This document shows positions 35,480 through 45,892 of a stretch of 64,000 nt of DNA, piece after piece. The number at the start of each line of letters is the position of its first letter. Position 1 is the first letter of the stretch. The position numbers and the translations under genes were made by a program. Under the pieces are notes generated by a model. It saw only the letters and a list, made by a program, of their open reading frames with translations. It did not search any database and was not told the origin of the DNA. This DNA comes from Tunicatimonas pelagia. Its GTDB lineage: Bacteria; Bacteroidota; Bacteroidia; Cytophagales; Cyclobacteriaceae. The stretch spans positions 620,001 to 684,000 of the forward strand of contig NZ_CP120683.1 of NCBI RefSeq assembly GCF_030506325.1, read 5' to 3'.

Positions 35480-38400
35480 ATGAGTGATCAGAATGACTTC
35501 TTTATTGTAGGTATTGGAGCTTCAGCCGGAGGGTTGCAAGCATTACAAGCCTTCTTCTCGGAGCTACCCGACCAAAACCCTGCTGCTTTTATCGTAATTC
35601 AGCATTTGTCGCCCGATTTTGAGAGTATGATGGACGAACTGCTGGCCAAGTACACCAAAATGTCTATTGTTAAGGTTACGAAGTCGGTAATAGTAAAGCC
35701 TAATCATGTATACGTGATGAGCCCCAAGCAAAATTTGGAGCTGGTAAACGGTTCGCTTAAGCCCAAAGCTCCCAATGCTTACGAGAAACCGAATCTTCCT
35801 ATTGACCTTTTCTTCAACTCTTTAGGAAAAGAGTGGAAAAGCAATGCCGTAGGTATTATAATGACCGGAACCGGAACCGACGGAAGCCGGGGTATTAAAA
35901 CCATTAAAGAGCAAGGTGGCATTGTGATGGCGCAGCATCCTGACTCTGCCAAATTTGATGGGATGCCCAATGCCGCCGTACACACCGGGTTGACCGACTT
36001 CATACTCGATTTACCCGAACTAGCCAAAGAAACCCAGCGGGTGATTAACCGCATTCCACAGTTTGCCGATAGCGGTGATCCTCTCACACTTACCGACCGG
36101 GGGCTACTTGACCGCATACTGAGCCTGATTGCGAAAAAAATTCAAATAGATTTTAGTGAGTACAAAGAAGCTACCATCTTGCGCCGCATACAGAAGCGAA
36201 TGCACATTGTAAACGTCGATATACTGGAAGACTACTACAATGTGCTACTATCTAACCGAGCGGAGGTAGAGCAGTTGGGCAATGAAATCTTGATTGGGGT
36301 CTCCAGCTTTTTTCGGGATGGCCGGCCGTGGAAAGTGTTTAGGGAGAAAGTATTGCCAGAACTGGGTAATAAAATCCAAGAAGGGGACTCCTTGCGAATT
36401 TGGATAGCCGGTTGCTCCAGCGGAGAAGAGGCCTACACCATTGGTATGCTTATTGATGACTACTTAACTAAAAACCAGCTTAAACCAGACTATAAAATTT
36501 TTGGCTCCGATATTGATAAGCGAGCTATTCAAATGGCTAGCGCGGGGATTTACGGCCTAAGTGTTGCTGATAGTATCCCGAAAGAATATCTATCGTACTA
36601 TTTTACCCGCTCGGGCGATACGTATCGGGTGAAGAAGTTCTTTCGCGATCACTTTGTGTTTGCCGCCCACAACATCATTACCGACCCTCCTTTCATTCGA
36701 ATGGATGTGGTGTCTTGTCGCAACGTGCTGATCTACCTCAACTCTGATGTTCAGAAAAAGGTAATGTCGCACTTTCACTTCTCGCTGAACCAAGACGGTT
36801 TTCTAATTTTGGGTAAGAGTGAAAGCATTGGTCATTTGCAGCCTTTCTTTGGCACACCGGCTAAGGGAATAAACATTTTTCAAAATCAGGTACCCTCAGC
36901 TGGTAAGCAACTGTCAACCGAGCCTCGCCAGCCCTTTACAAATGTAGGGGGGCAGTACTCCCGATTATCCGGCCCTCCCCGTACACTTAATACTAACACA
37001 CTTAAAGCCCTAATTGCCGAATCATACGATGAAGCCGGAGTATTAGTAAACAAAGACTGTTATATTCTTCATACGCTGGGTAGTGTTAACCGCTACTTTC
37101 ATTTTCCCAAGAACAACCTAAGAATGCACCTGGAGGATGTGCTGGAAACCGACGAATACTTATTACTAAAAAGTGGGGTGCGGGAAACCTTAAGCAGCAA
37201 AAAATCAGTATATCACCCCGATGTACTGTTTGTCAAGGGGCAGAGCAAGAACATTATAAACCTTCGGTTTAAGGCAATTCAATCGCCCTTTTTTGAGGAA
37301 GAGGTTGTCTACATTGAGTTCCAAAACGCCCGAAAGCCAGATAAGGGTCAAAAAAAGCAGATCATTCCCACCGGAGATGGTAAGCAAAGAATTGCCCTGC
37401 TCGAGAAAGAAGTAGATGAGAAGCAACGCTTACTACAAGCCCTGCGCGAAGAATTAGATACCCATAGCGAGGAGCTACAAACTACCAATGAAGAGCTGTT
37501 GGCTTCTAACGAAGAGCTGCAGAGTTCTAACGAAGAGTTGCAGTCGGTTAATGAAGAGCTGTATTCGCTTAACGCTGAATTGGAAGATAAGATAAAGGAG
37601 GTAACCGAAGCCAATAGCGATGTACTCAACCTCATTAACAGTACCCAGATTGCTACCATTTTTATCGATCAGGATTTACACATCCGCCGACTAACCTCTA
37701 ATGTTGCGAAGGTTGTTAACGTTTCTGCGAGAGACATCGGGCGATCTATTAAGCACTTCACTACTAACCTGGATAAAGTATCGCTCACTAACCTAATTAA
37801 GCAGACAATAAAAGCAGAGGAGGCATTAGAACAAGAAGTATCGTCAGGAGAACGATCGTATCTGATGCGGATGCTTCCGTACTATGAAGCAAACGGTGAT
37901 GCCAATGGTCTGGTAATAACTTTTGTGGATATTACTGAGATTAAGAACGCCCAGTTGGCGGTTGATAATGTTCGCTCATTTGCAGAAAATATCGTTAACA
38001 CAGTTACTGACCCTCTTCTGGTGCTAGATCAAGAGCTAAAAATTGTGTCTGTGAACCCTGCCTTCTACGATACCTTCCAACTCTCCGAAGAACATACTAT
38101 CGGTTACTCTATTTTCGATTTAGATGAAGGGCAGTGGAAGCAACCTGACTTACAACGGTTATTGCAAGAGATTATTCACCAAAGTAGCATGGTTTCTGAT
38201 TACCAGATTGAGCATGATTTTCCCCGAATAGGCCAGCGAATTATGGACATCAGTGCGGTGGTTATACCGCAAACGGGCAGTACTCCTAACTTAATTTTGC
38301 TTAGCGTACGCGATATTACCGAGAAAGAACGGAATCGCCAGCAGTTAAAAGAAATTGCCGAACGGCTAAACCTAGTGCGACAGTCGTCAGACATTGGTAC

Positions 38401-40195
38401 TTGGGAATACAACATCCAAACAAAAGCAGTAGTAGGTGATGCTCGACTACGAGAACTTTTTGATATTCCCGATGGCGACCTCAAGTTTGAAAATTTTACA
38501 TCTCGTATTCATCCCGAAGATCAAGCTCGGGTAGTAATAGCCTTAGAGCAAGCTGTTGCCAACAGAACATTGTACACTAGTGAGTTCCGGGTGGTGCATA
38601 GCAATGGCGACATTAGGCATCTGATTGGGCAGGGAAGCCTGATTGATGACGAAGAAGGAAATCCCTATAAGGTGCTGGGTATTAATTTAGACATTACCAA
38701 GCAGCGACAAGCCGAAGAAGATAAAGCCCAGTACGGTAAGCTATTGGAAGAGTCGTATAATGAAATTTACATTTTTGATGCGAATAGTCTGCGTTTCATT
38801 AATGTAAACCAGGGTGCCCGACACAATCTAGGCTACAGCATGGAAGAAATGCAAGCACTTACTCCGCTTGAGATTGAAACTGATTTTACATTCGATCATT
38901 TTTCTAACCTTATCGAACCACTTCGCACCGGAGAAGAAGAAGCGGTTGCGTTTGAGGCTGTGCACCAACGGAAGAATGGCAGTAAATACGATGTGTTAGT
39001 CAATCTCCAACTATCGGACTTCCACGGGCAGAAAGTCTTTATCGCCATTATTCAAGATACCAGTGAGCAAGTAGAAAGCCGCGAGTTATTGCGCCAGAGT
39101 GAAGAACGACTAGCGTTTGCCATTAGTGGAACCTCTGATGGTATCTGGGACTGGACCGATCTAACTACCGAAGATGGGTGGTGGTCGCCCCGATTCTACG
39201 AGATCATTGGCTATAAAGCAGGGGAAATAGAATCTTCGGTGAAAGGCTTTCGGGCTATTAGTCACCCCGACGATATCGACATCTGGGAAAATAAGTTGGA
39301 AGAGCATTTCAAGAACGGAACGGCGTATGACGTTACCGTCCGACTTAAACATAAGACAAAAGGTTACCGCTGGTTCCGGTCGCGCGGAAAAGCTATTTAC
39401 GATAGTGAAGACAAACCAGTTCGGATGAGTGGTGTAATTTCTGATGTTCACGACCAGAAAACTGCCGAAAAGAAATTAAAACGGACCAACCAAGAACTTC
39501 GCGTTGCCAATGAATACTTAGATAACTTTGTATTTGCCGCTGCCCACGATCTACGCGCTCCGGTTGCTAACCTTAAATCCCTTTCTAGCCTGTTAGAATC
39601 TAAAAATGGCCAAGATAAACGGGTAGTCAATAAAATTGATCAGTCAGTAAACCGACTAGAAGAAACACTGCGGGGCATTATCCGCATTCTGGATGTGCAG
39701 CAATTAGGCAACGAAGAGTATAGCCTGTTACAATTTGCAGATGTACTGAAACAAGTGTCTGGTGAAATTAAAGAAGAAATAGACCAGTATGATGCTACTA
39801 TTGAGCATAGCTTTGCCGTAGAAACTATTCAGTACGTAGAGTTTTACTTGGTATCTATTGTTAAAAACTTACTGACTAATGCTATAAAGTCTTCAGTAGA
39901 GGGGCGCCCACCCCGCATTTCTTTCAAGACCAAAGAACGCGATCAGTATATTTGCTTGGAAGTACAAGACAATGGCAAAGGTTTAGATATGAAACGAGAT
40001 GGTAAACATCTCTTCCAACCATTTAAGCGGATAAATTCTTCGGTTGATGAAGTAGGTGTTAGCTTACATATTGTGAAGGCTATTGTCGAAAAAAATGGTG
40101 GAAAGATTGAGGTGCAAAGTCAGCCAGATAACGGTACAACCTTCTCTATTCATTTAATGCCCTACACGCATGACGAAAAAAATATTGCTCATTGA
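35480..40195 (+). CDS. CheB-CheR-multi-PAS hybrid histidine kinase
   Basis: A 1571-residue soluble signalling protein. Residues 8-190 form a CheB methylesterase with catalytic S15 (GIGASAGG), H42 (VIQHLSP) and D134 (GTGTDGSRG). Residues about 205-465 form a CheR methyltransferase (SSFFRD, SAM site [26 protein letters not shown]). Residues about 640-705 are a Glu/Leu-rich coiled coil ([20 protein letters not shown]). About five PAS domains follow, from about 705 to 1335. The kinase part has H1356 in [12 protein letters not shown] and an ATPase domain with [17 protein letters not shown] and FQPFKR. The usual GxGL box reads [10 protein letters not shown], lacking a Gly. No membrane segment was seen. 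The fusion suggests methyl-group control tied to phosphorelay; the signal is unknown. It overlaps its response regulator gene by 26 bp. Confidence 0.92.
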   Translation: MSDQNDFFIVGIGASAGGLQALQAFFSELPDQNPAAFIVIQHLSPDFESMMDELLAKYTKMSIVKVTKSVIVKPNHVYVMSPKQNLELVNGSLKPKAPNAYEKPNLPIDLFFNSLGKEWKSNAVGIIMTGTGTDGSRGIKTIKEQGGIVMAQHPDSAKFDGMPNAAVHTGLTDFILDLPELAKETQRVINRIPQFADSGDPLTLTDRGLLDRILSLIAKKIQIDFSEYKEATILRRIQKRMHIVNVDILEDYYNVLLSNRAEVEQLGNEILIGVSSFFRDGRPWKVFREKVLPELGNKIQEGDSLRIWIAGCSSGEEAYTIGMLIDDYLTKNQLKPDYKIFGSDIDKRAIQMASAGIYGLSVADSIPKEYLSYYFTRSGDTYRVKKFFRDHFVFAAHNIITDPPFIRMDVVSCRNVLIYLNSDVQKKVMSHFHFSLNQDGFLILGKSESIGHLQPFFGTPAKGINIFQNQVPSAGKQLSTEPRQPFTNVGGQYSRLSGPPRTLNTNTLKALIAESYDEAGVLVNKDCYILHTLGSVNRYFHFPKNNLRMHLEDVLETDEYLLLKSGVRETLSSKKSVYHPDVLFVKGQSKNIINLRFKAIQSPFFEEEVVYIEFQNARKPDKGQKKQIIPTGDGKQRIALLEKEVDEKQRLLQALREELDTHSEELQTTNEELLASNEELQSSNEELQSVNEELYSLNAELEDKIKEVTEANSDVLNLINSTQIATIFIDQDLHIRRLTSNVAKVVNVSARDIGRSIKHFTTNLDKVSLTNLIKQTIKAEEALEQEVSSGERSYLMRMLPYYEANGDANGLVITFVDITEIKNAQLAVDNVRSFAENIVNTVTDPLLVLDQELKIVSVNPAFYDTFQLSEEHTIGYSIFDLDEGQWKQPDLQRLLQEIIHQSSMVSDYQIEHDFPRIGQRIMDISAVVIPQTGSTPNLILLSVRDITEKERNRQQLKEIAERLNLVRQSSDIGTWEYNIQTKAVVGDARLRELFDIPDGDLKFENFTSRIHPEDQARVVIALEQAVANRTLYTSEFRVVHSNGDIRHLIGQGSLIDDEEGNPYKVLGINLDITKQRQAEEDKAQYGKLLEESYNEIYIFDANSLRFINVNQGARHNLGYSMEEMQALTPLEIETDFTFDHFSNLIEPLRTGEEEAVAFEAVHQRKNGSKYDVLVNLQLSDFHGQKVFIAIIQDTSEQVESRELLRQSEERLAFAISGTSDGIWDWTDLTTEDGWWSPRFYEIIGYKAGEIESSVKGFRAISHPDDIDIWENKLEEHFKNGTAYDVTVRLKHKTKGYRWFRSRGKAIYDSEDKPVRMSGVISDVHDQKTAEKKLKRTNQELRVANEYLDNFVFAAAHDLRAPVANLKSLSSLLESKNGQDKRVVNKIDQSVNRLEETLRGIIRILDVQQLGNEEYSLLQFADVLKQVSGEIKEEIDQYDATIEHSFAVETIQYVEFYLVSIVKNLLTNAIKSSVEGRPPRISFKTKERDQYICLEVQDNGKGLDMKRDGKHLFQPFKRINSSVDEVGVSLHIVKAIVEKNGGKIEVQSQPDNGTTFSIHLMPYTHDEKNIAH

Positions 40196-40559
40196 TGACG
40201 ATGAAATCAACAACTTTATTGCTGAAGAGTGGCTGAAGTCTTATCGCGACGACGCTAAGTTACGCACTGCTTCCAACGTTGAAGATGCACTAACCTATTT
40301 GCGCTCCTGCACTGATAAAGAATATCCTGACTTGATACTCTGCGACTTGAAAATGCCGATGTACAATGGCTTCGAGTTTATTGAGCTATACGAAGATGAA
40401 TTTTATCCCGAACACCCCAACACCAAACTACTGGTGGTAAGCTCATCTCTTCGTAAGCAAGATATTGGTCAGGCGAAAGCCTACTCATCGGTTAGCGATT
40501 TTATTGCCAAGCACTCCATACAAGAAACCTTTCACTTTATTTTTGATAGGTATTTATAG
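40170..40559 (+). CDS. Single-domain response regulator
   Basis: A 129-residue receiver domain with no output domain. It has the acidic pocket D9-D10-D11 (LLIDDDEIN), phosphoacceptor D59 (LILCDLKMP), the hydroxyl position in VVSSS near residue 91, and K114 in FIAKHS, where the usual Lys-Pro is Lys-His. It resembles the Rcp1-like receivers that pair with PAS/phytochrome kinases. Its start lies inside the 3' end of the kinase gene (26-bp overlap), so it is translationally coupled and almost certainly the cognate partner. The downstream target is not evident here. Confidence 0.92.
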   Translation: MTKKILLIDDDEINNFIAEEWLKSYRDDAKLRTASNVEDALTYLRSCTDKEYPDLILCDLKMPMYNGFEFIELYEDEFYPEHPNTKLLVVSSSLRKQDIGQAKAYSSVSDFIAKHSIQETFHFIFDRYL

Positions 40560-40676
40560 TTTACCTTCCTTCTTTGTCACTCTACTACACCAACCGAAAA
40601 GGTCATCGGCATTATCTGCGGGCAGCTACCATTAAGAAGGGGGCACTCGTTACTACAAGGAGGTTGATTTTAGTAA

Positions 40677-41004
40677 TCATCCAGCGTAGGCAGGCACTGT
40701 ACCCTGCCTACTACGCTGGGTAAAGGTAACGCATTGCTGCATCACCCTGCCCGGGTGGCTCCGCCCATTTTCCCGGCAAAGGAATTATTCCGCTTGATTC
40801 AGCAGTGTGAAGCTAAACTGCACTTTCGTAAAACTGAGGAAGAGACCTACCAAGCTCAACGATTCTGCCACCTAAGCCGATACTACGGTTGGATTACCCT
40901 GGAAACTAGCCTCCCAACTAGGTGACCTTGCCCAGAAATTCTGCTACCACATAGACAAGGAAAGCCTACTAGAGTTTTGGATCGAAGGAAAGGAGGATTG
41001 GTAA
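40677..41004 (+). pseudogene. Frameshifted coding remnant, family not recognised
   Basis: Two adjacent frames read like one broken protein end. The first (40677-40925) gives CTLPTTLGKGN, ELFRLIQQCEAKLHF and QAQRFCHLSRYYGW. The second frame picks up about 40890 and ends at 41004 with LAQKFCYHIDKES and LLEFWIEGKEDW. Stops bound the first part upstream (TAA at 40674) and downstream. No clean start is present, and the family could not be identified. It abuts the stop of the convergent DUF6807 gene. Confidence 0.45.
40682..40718. repeat. Inverted repeat in the remnant region
   Basis: CAGCGTAGGCAGG (40682-40694) pairs with CCTGCCTACTACGCTG (40703-40718): 13 base pairs with a 3-nt bulge and an 8-nt loop. 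It lies about 120 bp after the response regulator stop. No T-tract follows, so it is more likely a mobile or REP-type hairpin than an intrinsic terminator. Confidence 0.55.
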
Positions 41005-42066
41005 TCAGCTAGCGTCAGCGAAGTCAGCGTACATTGACTCAATTGCCTCTTCGTTCAGTGGCGTATTCGCCCCGTAAATCACAATGCGGTAACGAAAAGT
41101 CACTGACTCTTGCGGTTGAAGCTTGAAGTTTAGGGTTTCTGCCCCCCCCGAAAATACATTCTGACCAAGCGGATTGGCCGCAAACAAGCCATAGCCCCGG
41201 GCGTGCCAGTAAGTAGGATAGCCCACATTGTCAGGGTGATCCATAATTACCACCGAAACTGCTTCATCATCTATTGATCCAGACAGGTTTACCCATTCGG
41301 CCCGGGTACCCCACACTTCAGTTCCACTCACTCCCTCGCTGCTTTGGTATTGTCCGGTTACTCCGGTGTTATCTATTTTGGCAGCATCGCTAGCGTTGCC
41401 ACTGGCATCAGTAAATATCTCCGGCTTATCTGAAGGGTGCTCCAACGCTCGGGTTACCCGAATTGCTACCATTCCTTCTTTATTATCATTAAAAGTTACC
41501 GGTTGATTCTGAGCCTGCAAAGTAGTAGTTCGGTCAATAACGTAGGCATCTGCTTCTCTGGAAAAGTAAAGAGTTGTGGTTTCGTCCAATAGCTTTTCTT
41601 TATCGAGAGTTAACCAATCAGCCGCCACTTTTAATTTACCTACCTCACCATCTTTCGTTTCTAGTACTTCTCGATGGCGAATGATTCCATACCCATCTCG
41701 CTTCTCCTCAGGAATCGCCTCCGAGTTGTTCCAAAAATCCAAACCGTTTACATCGCCGTAGTTCAGCCACAGCCCTACGTGGTGCGGATGATCTACACGC
41801 TCTCCCGCAGTGGGCAACAGCGGGTAACCGCGCGTAATATTTGTACCTTGCGGTGTTCTAATCGGAAACAGTACCGGTTTCTTGATTACTTCGGGATAGA
41901 TGTAGGAGGTAAACGGTTGACCATTAATGGTTACAGATACTAACTTCTCCGCAGGTTTTTCAGTGATCTTTACCTGCGCGGGTAGCACCTGGATTTGTAT
42001 TGTCAGTAGAAAAAAAGCCAAGAACCCACCACAGGCAGGCCTTAACCACAATTTAGATGATCGCAT
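41005..42066 (-). CDS. DUF6807 (PmoA-like) secreted protein
   Basis: A 353-residue exported protein of the DUF6807 family, often labelled PmoA family although unrelated in role to methane monooxygenase. I start at Met8 of the longest frame (MRSSKLWLRPACGG), which gives a proper signal peptide (GFLAFFLLTIQIQVLPAQ) and a 7-bp gap to the preceding gene. Family features: PVLFPIRTPQGTNITRGYPL, DHPHHVGLWLNYGDVNGLDF, KEGMVAIRVTRALEHP, TEVWGTRAEWVNLSG and MDHPDNVGYPTYWHARGYGL. The His-rich DHPHH is a likely metal or active site (inference). It is the last gene of the cluster with an oxidoreductase, DUF1080 and enolase-superfamily genes. Confidence 0.85.
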   Translation of the reverse strand: MRSSKLWLRPACGGFLAFFLLTIQIQVLPAQVKITEKPAEKLVSVTINGQPFTSYIYPEVIKKPVLFPIRTPQGTNITRGYPLLPTAGERVDHPHHVGLWLNYGDVNGLDFWNNSEAIPEEKRDGYGIIRHREVLETKDGEVGKLKVAADWLTLDKEKLLDETTTLYFSREADAYVIDRTTTLQAQNQPVTFNDNKEGMVAIRVTRALEHPSDKPEIFTDASGNASDAAKIDNTGVTGQYQSSEGVSGTEVWGTRAEWVNLSGSIDDEAVSVVIMDHPDNVGYPTYWHARGYGLFAANPLGQNVFSGGAETLNFKLQPQESVTFRYRIVIYGANTPLNEEAIESMYADFADAS

Positions 42067-42073
42067 AATAGTG

Positions 42074-43408
42074 CTAGCTCGATACAATTTCTTGTTCTTC
42101 AGTATTAAATGTTACCCGCTTACCTGTATGCAAAGCTTGGGTGGTCATTAAATTCGCTACTGAATGATTGTAACCTACTTGAACCGGAGCGTGAGGTTCC
42201 TTACGGCTACGCACGCAGTCCATCCAGTTTCGCATATGGTTGGAAGTCATGTTATCAGCTCCGGTATTTGCACTGGTTATCACCTTATCACCCTGTAGCT
42301 CTTGCTCTTCTAAACGGTTTGGCTGCATACCCATTGCGGAAGCATGTTTTTCGTTCAGCCCTCCATCGGGTGTAATCATGTTGGTTTTTAGGTTGAGTGT
42401 TCCGGCATTGGAATAGTAGATTTCTTTGGTTCCGCCTTCGGAGTTGGTGAAGCGGGATGAGTACACCACCTGGAAGCCTTCGTTCGGATTATCATCGGGA
42501 CCATAGTCAAATACTGCCGTCATGGTATCAGGATTTTCCCGTCCGTCTTTCCAGAGATAGATACCGCCGTTGGCGGCTACGCTGCGCGGGTGGTTGTAAC
42601 CCGAGAACCAGTGTACCGTATCAATCTGGTGCGACATCCACTGACCAGGAATGCCGGAAGAATACGGCCAGAATAAGCGGTACTCTAAATATTTGCGCGG
42701 ATCCCAATCTATTTTAGGTCGGTTCATCAGGTAACGATCCCAATCGGTATCTTCTTTCTTGATAGAAGCTACTAAGTCGGGTAATCGCCAACGCCCGGGT
42801 TGGTTTACATTCCAAGTCATATTCACCATTACGATGTCGCCGAACTTACCGGATTTAATGTAGTCTTCCGCTGCATGGTAGTTGCTTCCACTTCGGCGCT
42901 GCGAGCCAATTTGAATAATCCGATCAGAGGCTTCGGCCGTTTCTTTAATCTTTTTGTTGTCTTCCATTGACTCAGCCAGTGGCTTTTCAATGTAGGCATC
43001 GCAACCGTTTTCAATGGCTTCTACCCCGTGCAGTGCGTGCTGAAAATCCGCAGTACTGATGATGACAGCATCCACTTTACTTTTCTCGTATAACTCTTCA
43101 TTGTTACGGGCCAAATCTACCTTCTTGATTCCCTTTTCCTCCATGTAGGCTTTAGCCTCGTCGCGACGGCGGTTCCAAATATCGGAAACCCCTACAATCT
43201 CGAAGTTCATTTCATCGGCATGATTCATAAAGGCGGGAATCAATGAGCCTCGGCAACGATTGGAAAAGCCTACTATTCCAACTCGTACCCGATCATTAGC
43301 TCCCAAAATACGCCCGTAGCTGCGAGCTGAGAAAGCGGTACTTAGGCCTACTGCTCCTAAAGCTGATTTCTTAATAAAATCTCTACGATTTCTATTTAAA
43401 TTATTCAT
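42074..43408 (-). CDS. Gfo/Idh/MocA-type oxidoreductase with Tat signal
   Basis: A 444-residue NAD(P)-dependent oxidoreductase. The N-terminus is a twin-arginine signal (NRRDFIKKSALGAVGLSTAF), so it is exported folded with its cofactor. The Rossmann part has RVRVGIVGFSNRCRGSLIPA, and the family's EKP motif is in AYIEKPLAES. A C-terminal sandwich domain follows, with GSQRRSGSNYHAAEDYIKSG and SHQIDTVHWFSGYNHPRSVA. Such exported enzymes oxidise or isomerise sugars, often at C3. Neighbouring DUF1080 (3-keto-disaccharide hydrolase type) supports a keto-sugar route. The gap to the DUF1080 gene is 88 bp, and the DUF6807 gene follows after 7 bp. Confidence 0.9.
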   Translation of the reverse strand: MNNLNRNRRDFIKKSALGAVGLSTAFSARSYGRILGANDRVRVGIVGFSNRCRGSLIPAFMNHADEMNFEIVGVSDIWNRRRDEAKAYMEEKGIKKVDLARNNEELYEKSKVDAVIISTADFQHALHGVEAIENGCDAYIEKPLAESMEDNKKIKETAEASDRIIQIGSQRRSGSNYHAAEDYIKSGKFGDIVMVNMTWNVNQPGRWRLPDLVASIKKEDTDWDRYLMNRPKIDWDPRKYLEYRLFWPYSSGIPGQWMSHQIDTVHWFSGYNHPRSVAANGGIYLWKDGRENPDTMTAVFDYGPDDNPNEGFQVVYSSRFTNSEGGTKEIYYSNAGTLNLKTNMITPDGGLNEKHASAMGMQPNRLEEQELQGDKVITSANTGADNMTSNHMRNWMDCVRSRKEPHAPVQVGYNHSVANLMTTQALHTGKRVTFNTEEQEIVSS

Positions 43409-43496
43409 ATTTTCTGGATTGTTAAATGGCTAAATTGTTGATTGTCACTGATATCCGCCTTCCACTCTAAATTTCACATTTCATATTTCTCATTTT

Positions 43497-44315
43497 CTAT
43501 GAGGCTGGCAATTCTCGTACTTTGATATTTTTAAAATATACTAAGTCGCCGTGGTCTTGCAGTAAAATATGACCACTCTCCGCCATACCAAAGTTCTCCC
43601 ATTTTTCGTACTTACTGTTTTTTACCAAGTCGGTGTATTCCTCGCTACCTCGCTCGTACTCCAGCACTTTTTCGCCGTTTAGGTAATGCTCTACTTTATT
43701 GCCCTGCACAACTAAGCGGGCGGTGTTCCACTCGCCAATGCCTTTAAAGGGTTTGCTGGCATCAGCACTTTTCAAATCGTAGAGCGAGGCTAGGGTTCGG
43801 GTTCCACCGCCGTTATTACCCTTTTTGGCATCGGGATGCTTTTCGTCGTCTAGTAATTGGTATTCTAAGCCGATAGCGGATGCACCAGAATTATAGCCTT
43901 CGGTAACAAAGTACTTAATACCACTATTCGCTCCTTCGGTCAGTTTAAAATCAACCTGAAACTCAAAGTTGGAGTATTCACTCTCAGTAACAATGTCGCC
44001 TCCGTTCTGGGATTCGGCTCCGTCAGAAGCCAGCACCATTAGCTCGCCGTCTTCAATTTTCCACCCCTGCTCGGGAAAAGTCTCCTTATGCGCCCCGCGC
44101 CAGTTGCTTATCGACTGCCCATCAAATAGTAAGGTCCAACCTTCCTGCCGCTCCTGTTCAGTTAAAGTATTATCACTAGTTTCCTCTACCACTGCCGTCA
44201 TTTCAGCGGTACTGGTTTCTTCTTCAGCCGTTTCGGTTTCTGCTGAATTATTAGAAGCTGGCCCGCAACTGTACAAGAAAAATAGTGCAATGCCGTACAA
44301 AACAAAGGTTTTCAT
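43497..44315 (-). CDS. DUF1080 lipoprotein (3-keto-disaccharide hydrolase type)
   Basis: A 272-residue lipoprotein with a DUF1080 domain, a concanavalin-like sandwich recently tied to hydrolysis of 3-keto-glycosides. The start is Met30 of the longest frame (MKTFVLYGIALFFLYSCG), which gives a perfect lipoprotein signal with Cys at YSC. A Ser/Glu/Thr-rich linker follows. The domain then shows GWTLLFDGQSISNWRG, a W-K-I-E-D-G-E-L strand, NFEFQVDFKLTEGANSGIKY, EYQLLDDEKHPD and ILLQDHGDLVYFKNIKVREL. These are the typical DUF1080 landmarks. It lies between an exported oxidoreductase gene and an enolase-superfamily gene, transcribed together. Confidence 0.9.
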   Translation of the reverse strand: MKTFVLYGIALFFLYSCGPASNNSAETETAEEETSTAEMTAVVEETSDNTLTEQERQEGWTLLFDGQSISNWRGAHKETFPEQGWKIEDGELMVLASDGAESQNGGDIVTESEYSNFEFQVDFKLTEGANSGIKYFVTEGYNSGASAIGLEYQLLDDEKHPDAKKGNNGGGTRTLASLYDLKSADASKPFKGIGEWNTARLVVQGNKVEHYLNGEKVLEYERGSEEYTDLVKNSKYEKWENFGMAESGHILLQDHGDLVYFKNIKVRELPAS

Positions 44316-44402
44316 AAATGTGTATTGTTTAGTTGTTTGATTGCTCGATAATTCAATTGTTAATTGTTCACTGCTAACTGAACATTGCATTACCCCTTGC
44401 AC

Positions 44403-45806
44403 CTAACTTCCTGCTCCCTGCCCAAATAGATCCTGGTAGTGGTCTGACATTTGAAAAATCCCGCCACTCTTTTGGTAGAAGTCTTTGCCTAGTTTGAAAA
44501 CTCCTCGCTGTGCTTTTACCCAATCGGCACCAGCGTGCGGATGGTAAGAAAGCATCTCTGGCCAGTCGCGGTAGTTTTGGTGACCGTTGTTCTCCATTAG
44601 TCCCATGCCCGGAAATTCCTCCCAAGCGGCTAGTCGGGCGGCTACATTTTTGTTCCAATCAACCAGAATAGGGTTTACGGTTAAATCAGCGCAGAGACAA
44701 GGGATATTTTGTTCGTGAGCCACTTTTGCCATCTTCAAGGTCATGCTTAGGGTTTTGGCAATCGGCTTTAACGCCACTGCACTGTATCCCATTTGAATGC
44801 GGGTAATCACGTCCTCTTCGGTATGGGCACTTTCGTCCGCAGCCACCCGTACCCCTACGTCGGCCACGCTAGACTCATTTTCTTCGGGAAATGGTTCTTC
44901 CACTACCACAATCTGATCAAAAGCTCCAATTTTCTGAGCATGATCGAGCAACTCTAGTAGAGAATCTTTCTCTTCGTAGCGCCCATTCATATCAAAGTAA
45001 TAGGGAATTTTCCCATCAGCCGTATAAGACGTTTCGCCCTGCCCAATCGTCTGGTGAATTTCGGTTAGCTTAGCCTTGTCTTTATCCAGCATTTCCCGCT
45101 GCGTGCCCGGATGCCCCAGCTTAATTTTTAGGAAGAAATATCCATCATCTACCAGTTCTTTCATTTGCGACACCGGAGTGGCAAATGAAAACGAAGGAAC
45201 ACTCACTACTCCCTCGTGCCGGTGAGACAACGCCGGACGATACTGCTCAGGAATCATGGTATCAAAATCAGAAATGCCATTTTCGTAAGCGTACAGCAGC
45301 CAAGCAGCATTGTCGACCGCCACCAGTGCATTCAGCGCAAATGTTTTTCGTAAATCGGGGTTATCCGTAATTTTTTTACCGTAGGCGTATACTTCTTCTA
45401 GAATATTTTCTTGGAGGTCGATAGGTGTGGTGAATGATTGCCCCTTAGCTAATTGCACCCCTTTCTCCGTCATGGCGTACATGAGGGCGTTACCCCCACT
45501 TTCGGAGTGGTTGAGAAAAATTTGGGAGTCAGACCAAAGGGTATTCTGCGTACCCAAGCCCACCCCGTATTTTCCTGATGAGCTTTGTAAACGAGCTACC
45601 GCTTGCCAAACATCAGTCATGTAGCCCCCTTTGAAGCCGTAGGGAGTCGCTAATGGCTCCCGCTCAAAGGTAGAACTTACCTGATCGATCGTAATTTTTC
45701 GCAACGATTTGGATGAAGAAATGGGTGATGCTATAGGTGCCAATGGGAGAAGACTAGCCACAGCGGATGATTGCTGAAGAAACTGCCGACGGTTGAGTGG
45801 TGTCAT
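44403..45806 (-). CDS. Enolase-superfamily (mandelate racemase/epimerase-like) enzyme with Tat-like signal
   Basis: A 467-residue member of the enolase superfamily, which abstracts a proton alpha to a carboxylate with a magnesium-bound enolate. It starts with an exported-protein signal (NRRQFLQQSSAVASLLPLAP). Catalytic elements: KxK in FLKIKLG near residue 228, metal ligands in YYFDMNG, VVVEEPFPEE and VAADESAH, and a second Lys in ALKPIA. The two Lys positions fit the muconate-lactonizing/dipeptide-epimerase-like layout rather than acid-sugar dehydratases. The substrate is unknown. It is the first gene of the cluster with DUF1080, Gfo/Idh/MocA and DUF6807 genes, where an epimerase or racemase step on a sugar-acid derivative is plausible. 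Confidence 0.82.
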   Translation of the reverse strand: MTPLNRRQFLQQSSAVASLLPLAPIASPISSSKSLRKITIDQVSSTFEREPLATPYGFKGGYMTDVWQAVARLQSSSGKYGVGLGTQNTLWSDSQIFLNHSESGGNALMYAMTEKGVQLAKGQSFTTPIDLQENILEEVYAYGKKITDNPDLRKTFALNALVAVDNAAWLLYAYENGISDFDTMIPEQYRPALSHRHEGVVSVPSFSFATPVSQMKELVDDGYFFLKIKLGHPGTQREMLDKDKAKLTEIHQTIGQGETSYTADGKIPYYFDMNGRYEEKDSLLELLDHAQKIGAFDQIVVVEEPFPEENESSVADVGVRVAADESAHTEEDVITRIQMGYSAVALKPIAKTLSMTLKMAKVAHEQNIPCLCADLTVNPILVDWNKNVAARLAAWEEFPGMGLMENNGHQNYRDWPEMLSYHPHAGADWVKAQRGVFKLGKDFYQKSGGIFQMSDHYQDLFGQGAGS

Positions 45807-45892
45807 AGTAAAAAGTATCCTCGAAGATACAAAACCGCCTCTGGTTGTCCAAATTCATTATGCAATCCGTTGCAAAACTATGATAAAAGTTA

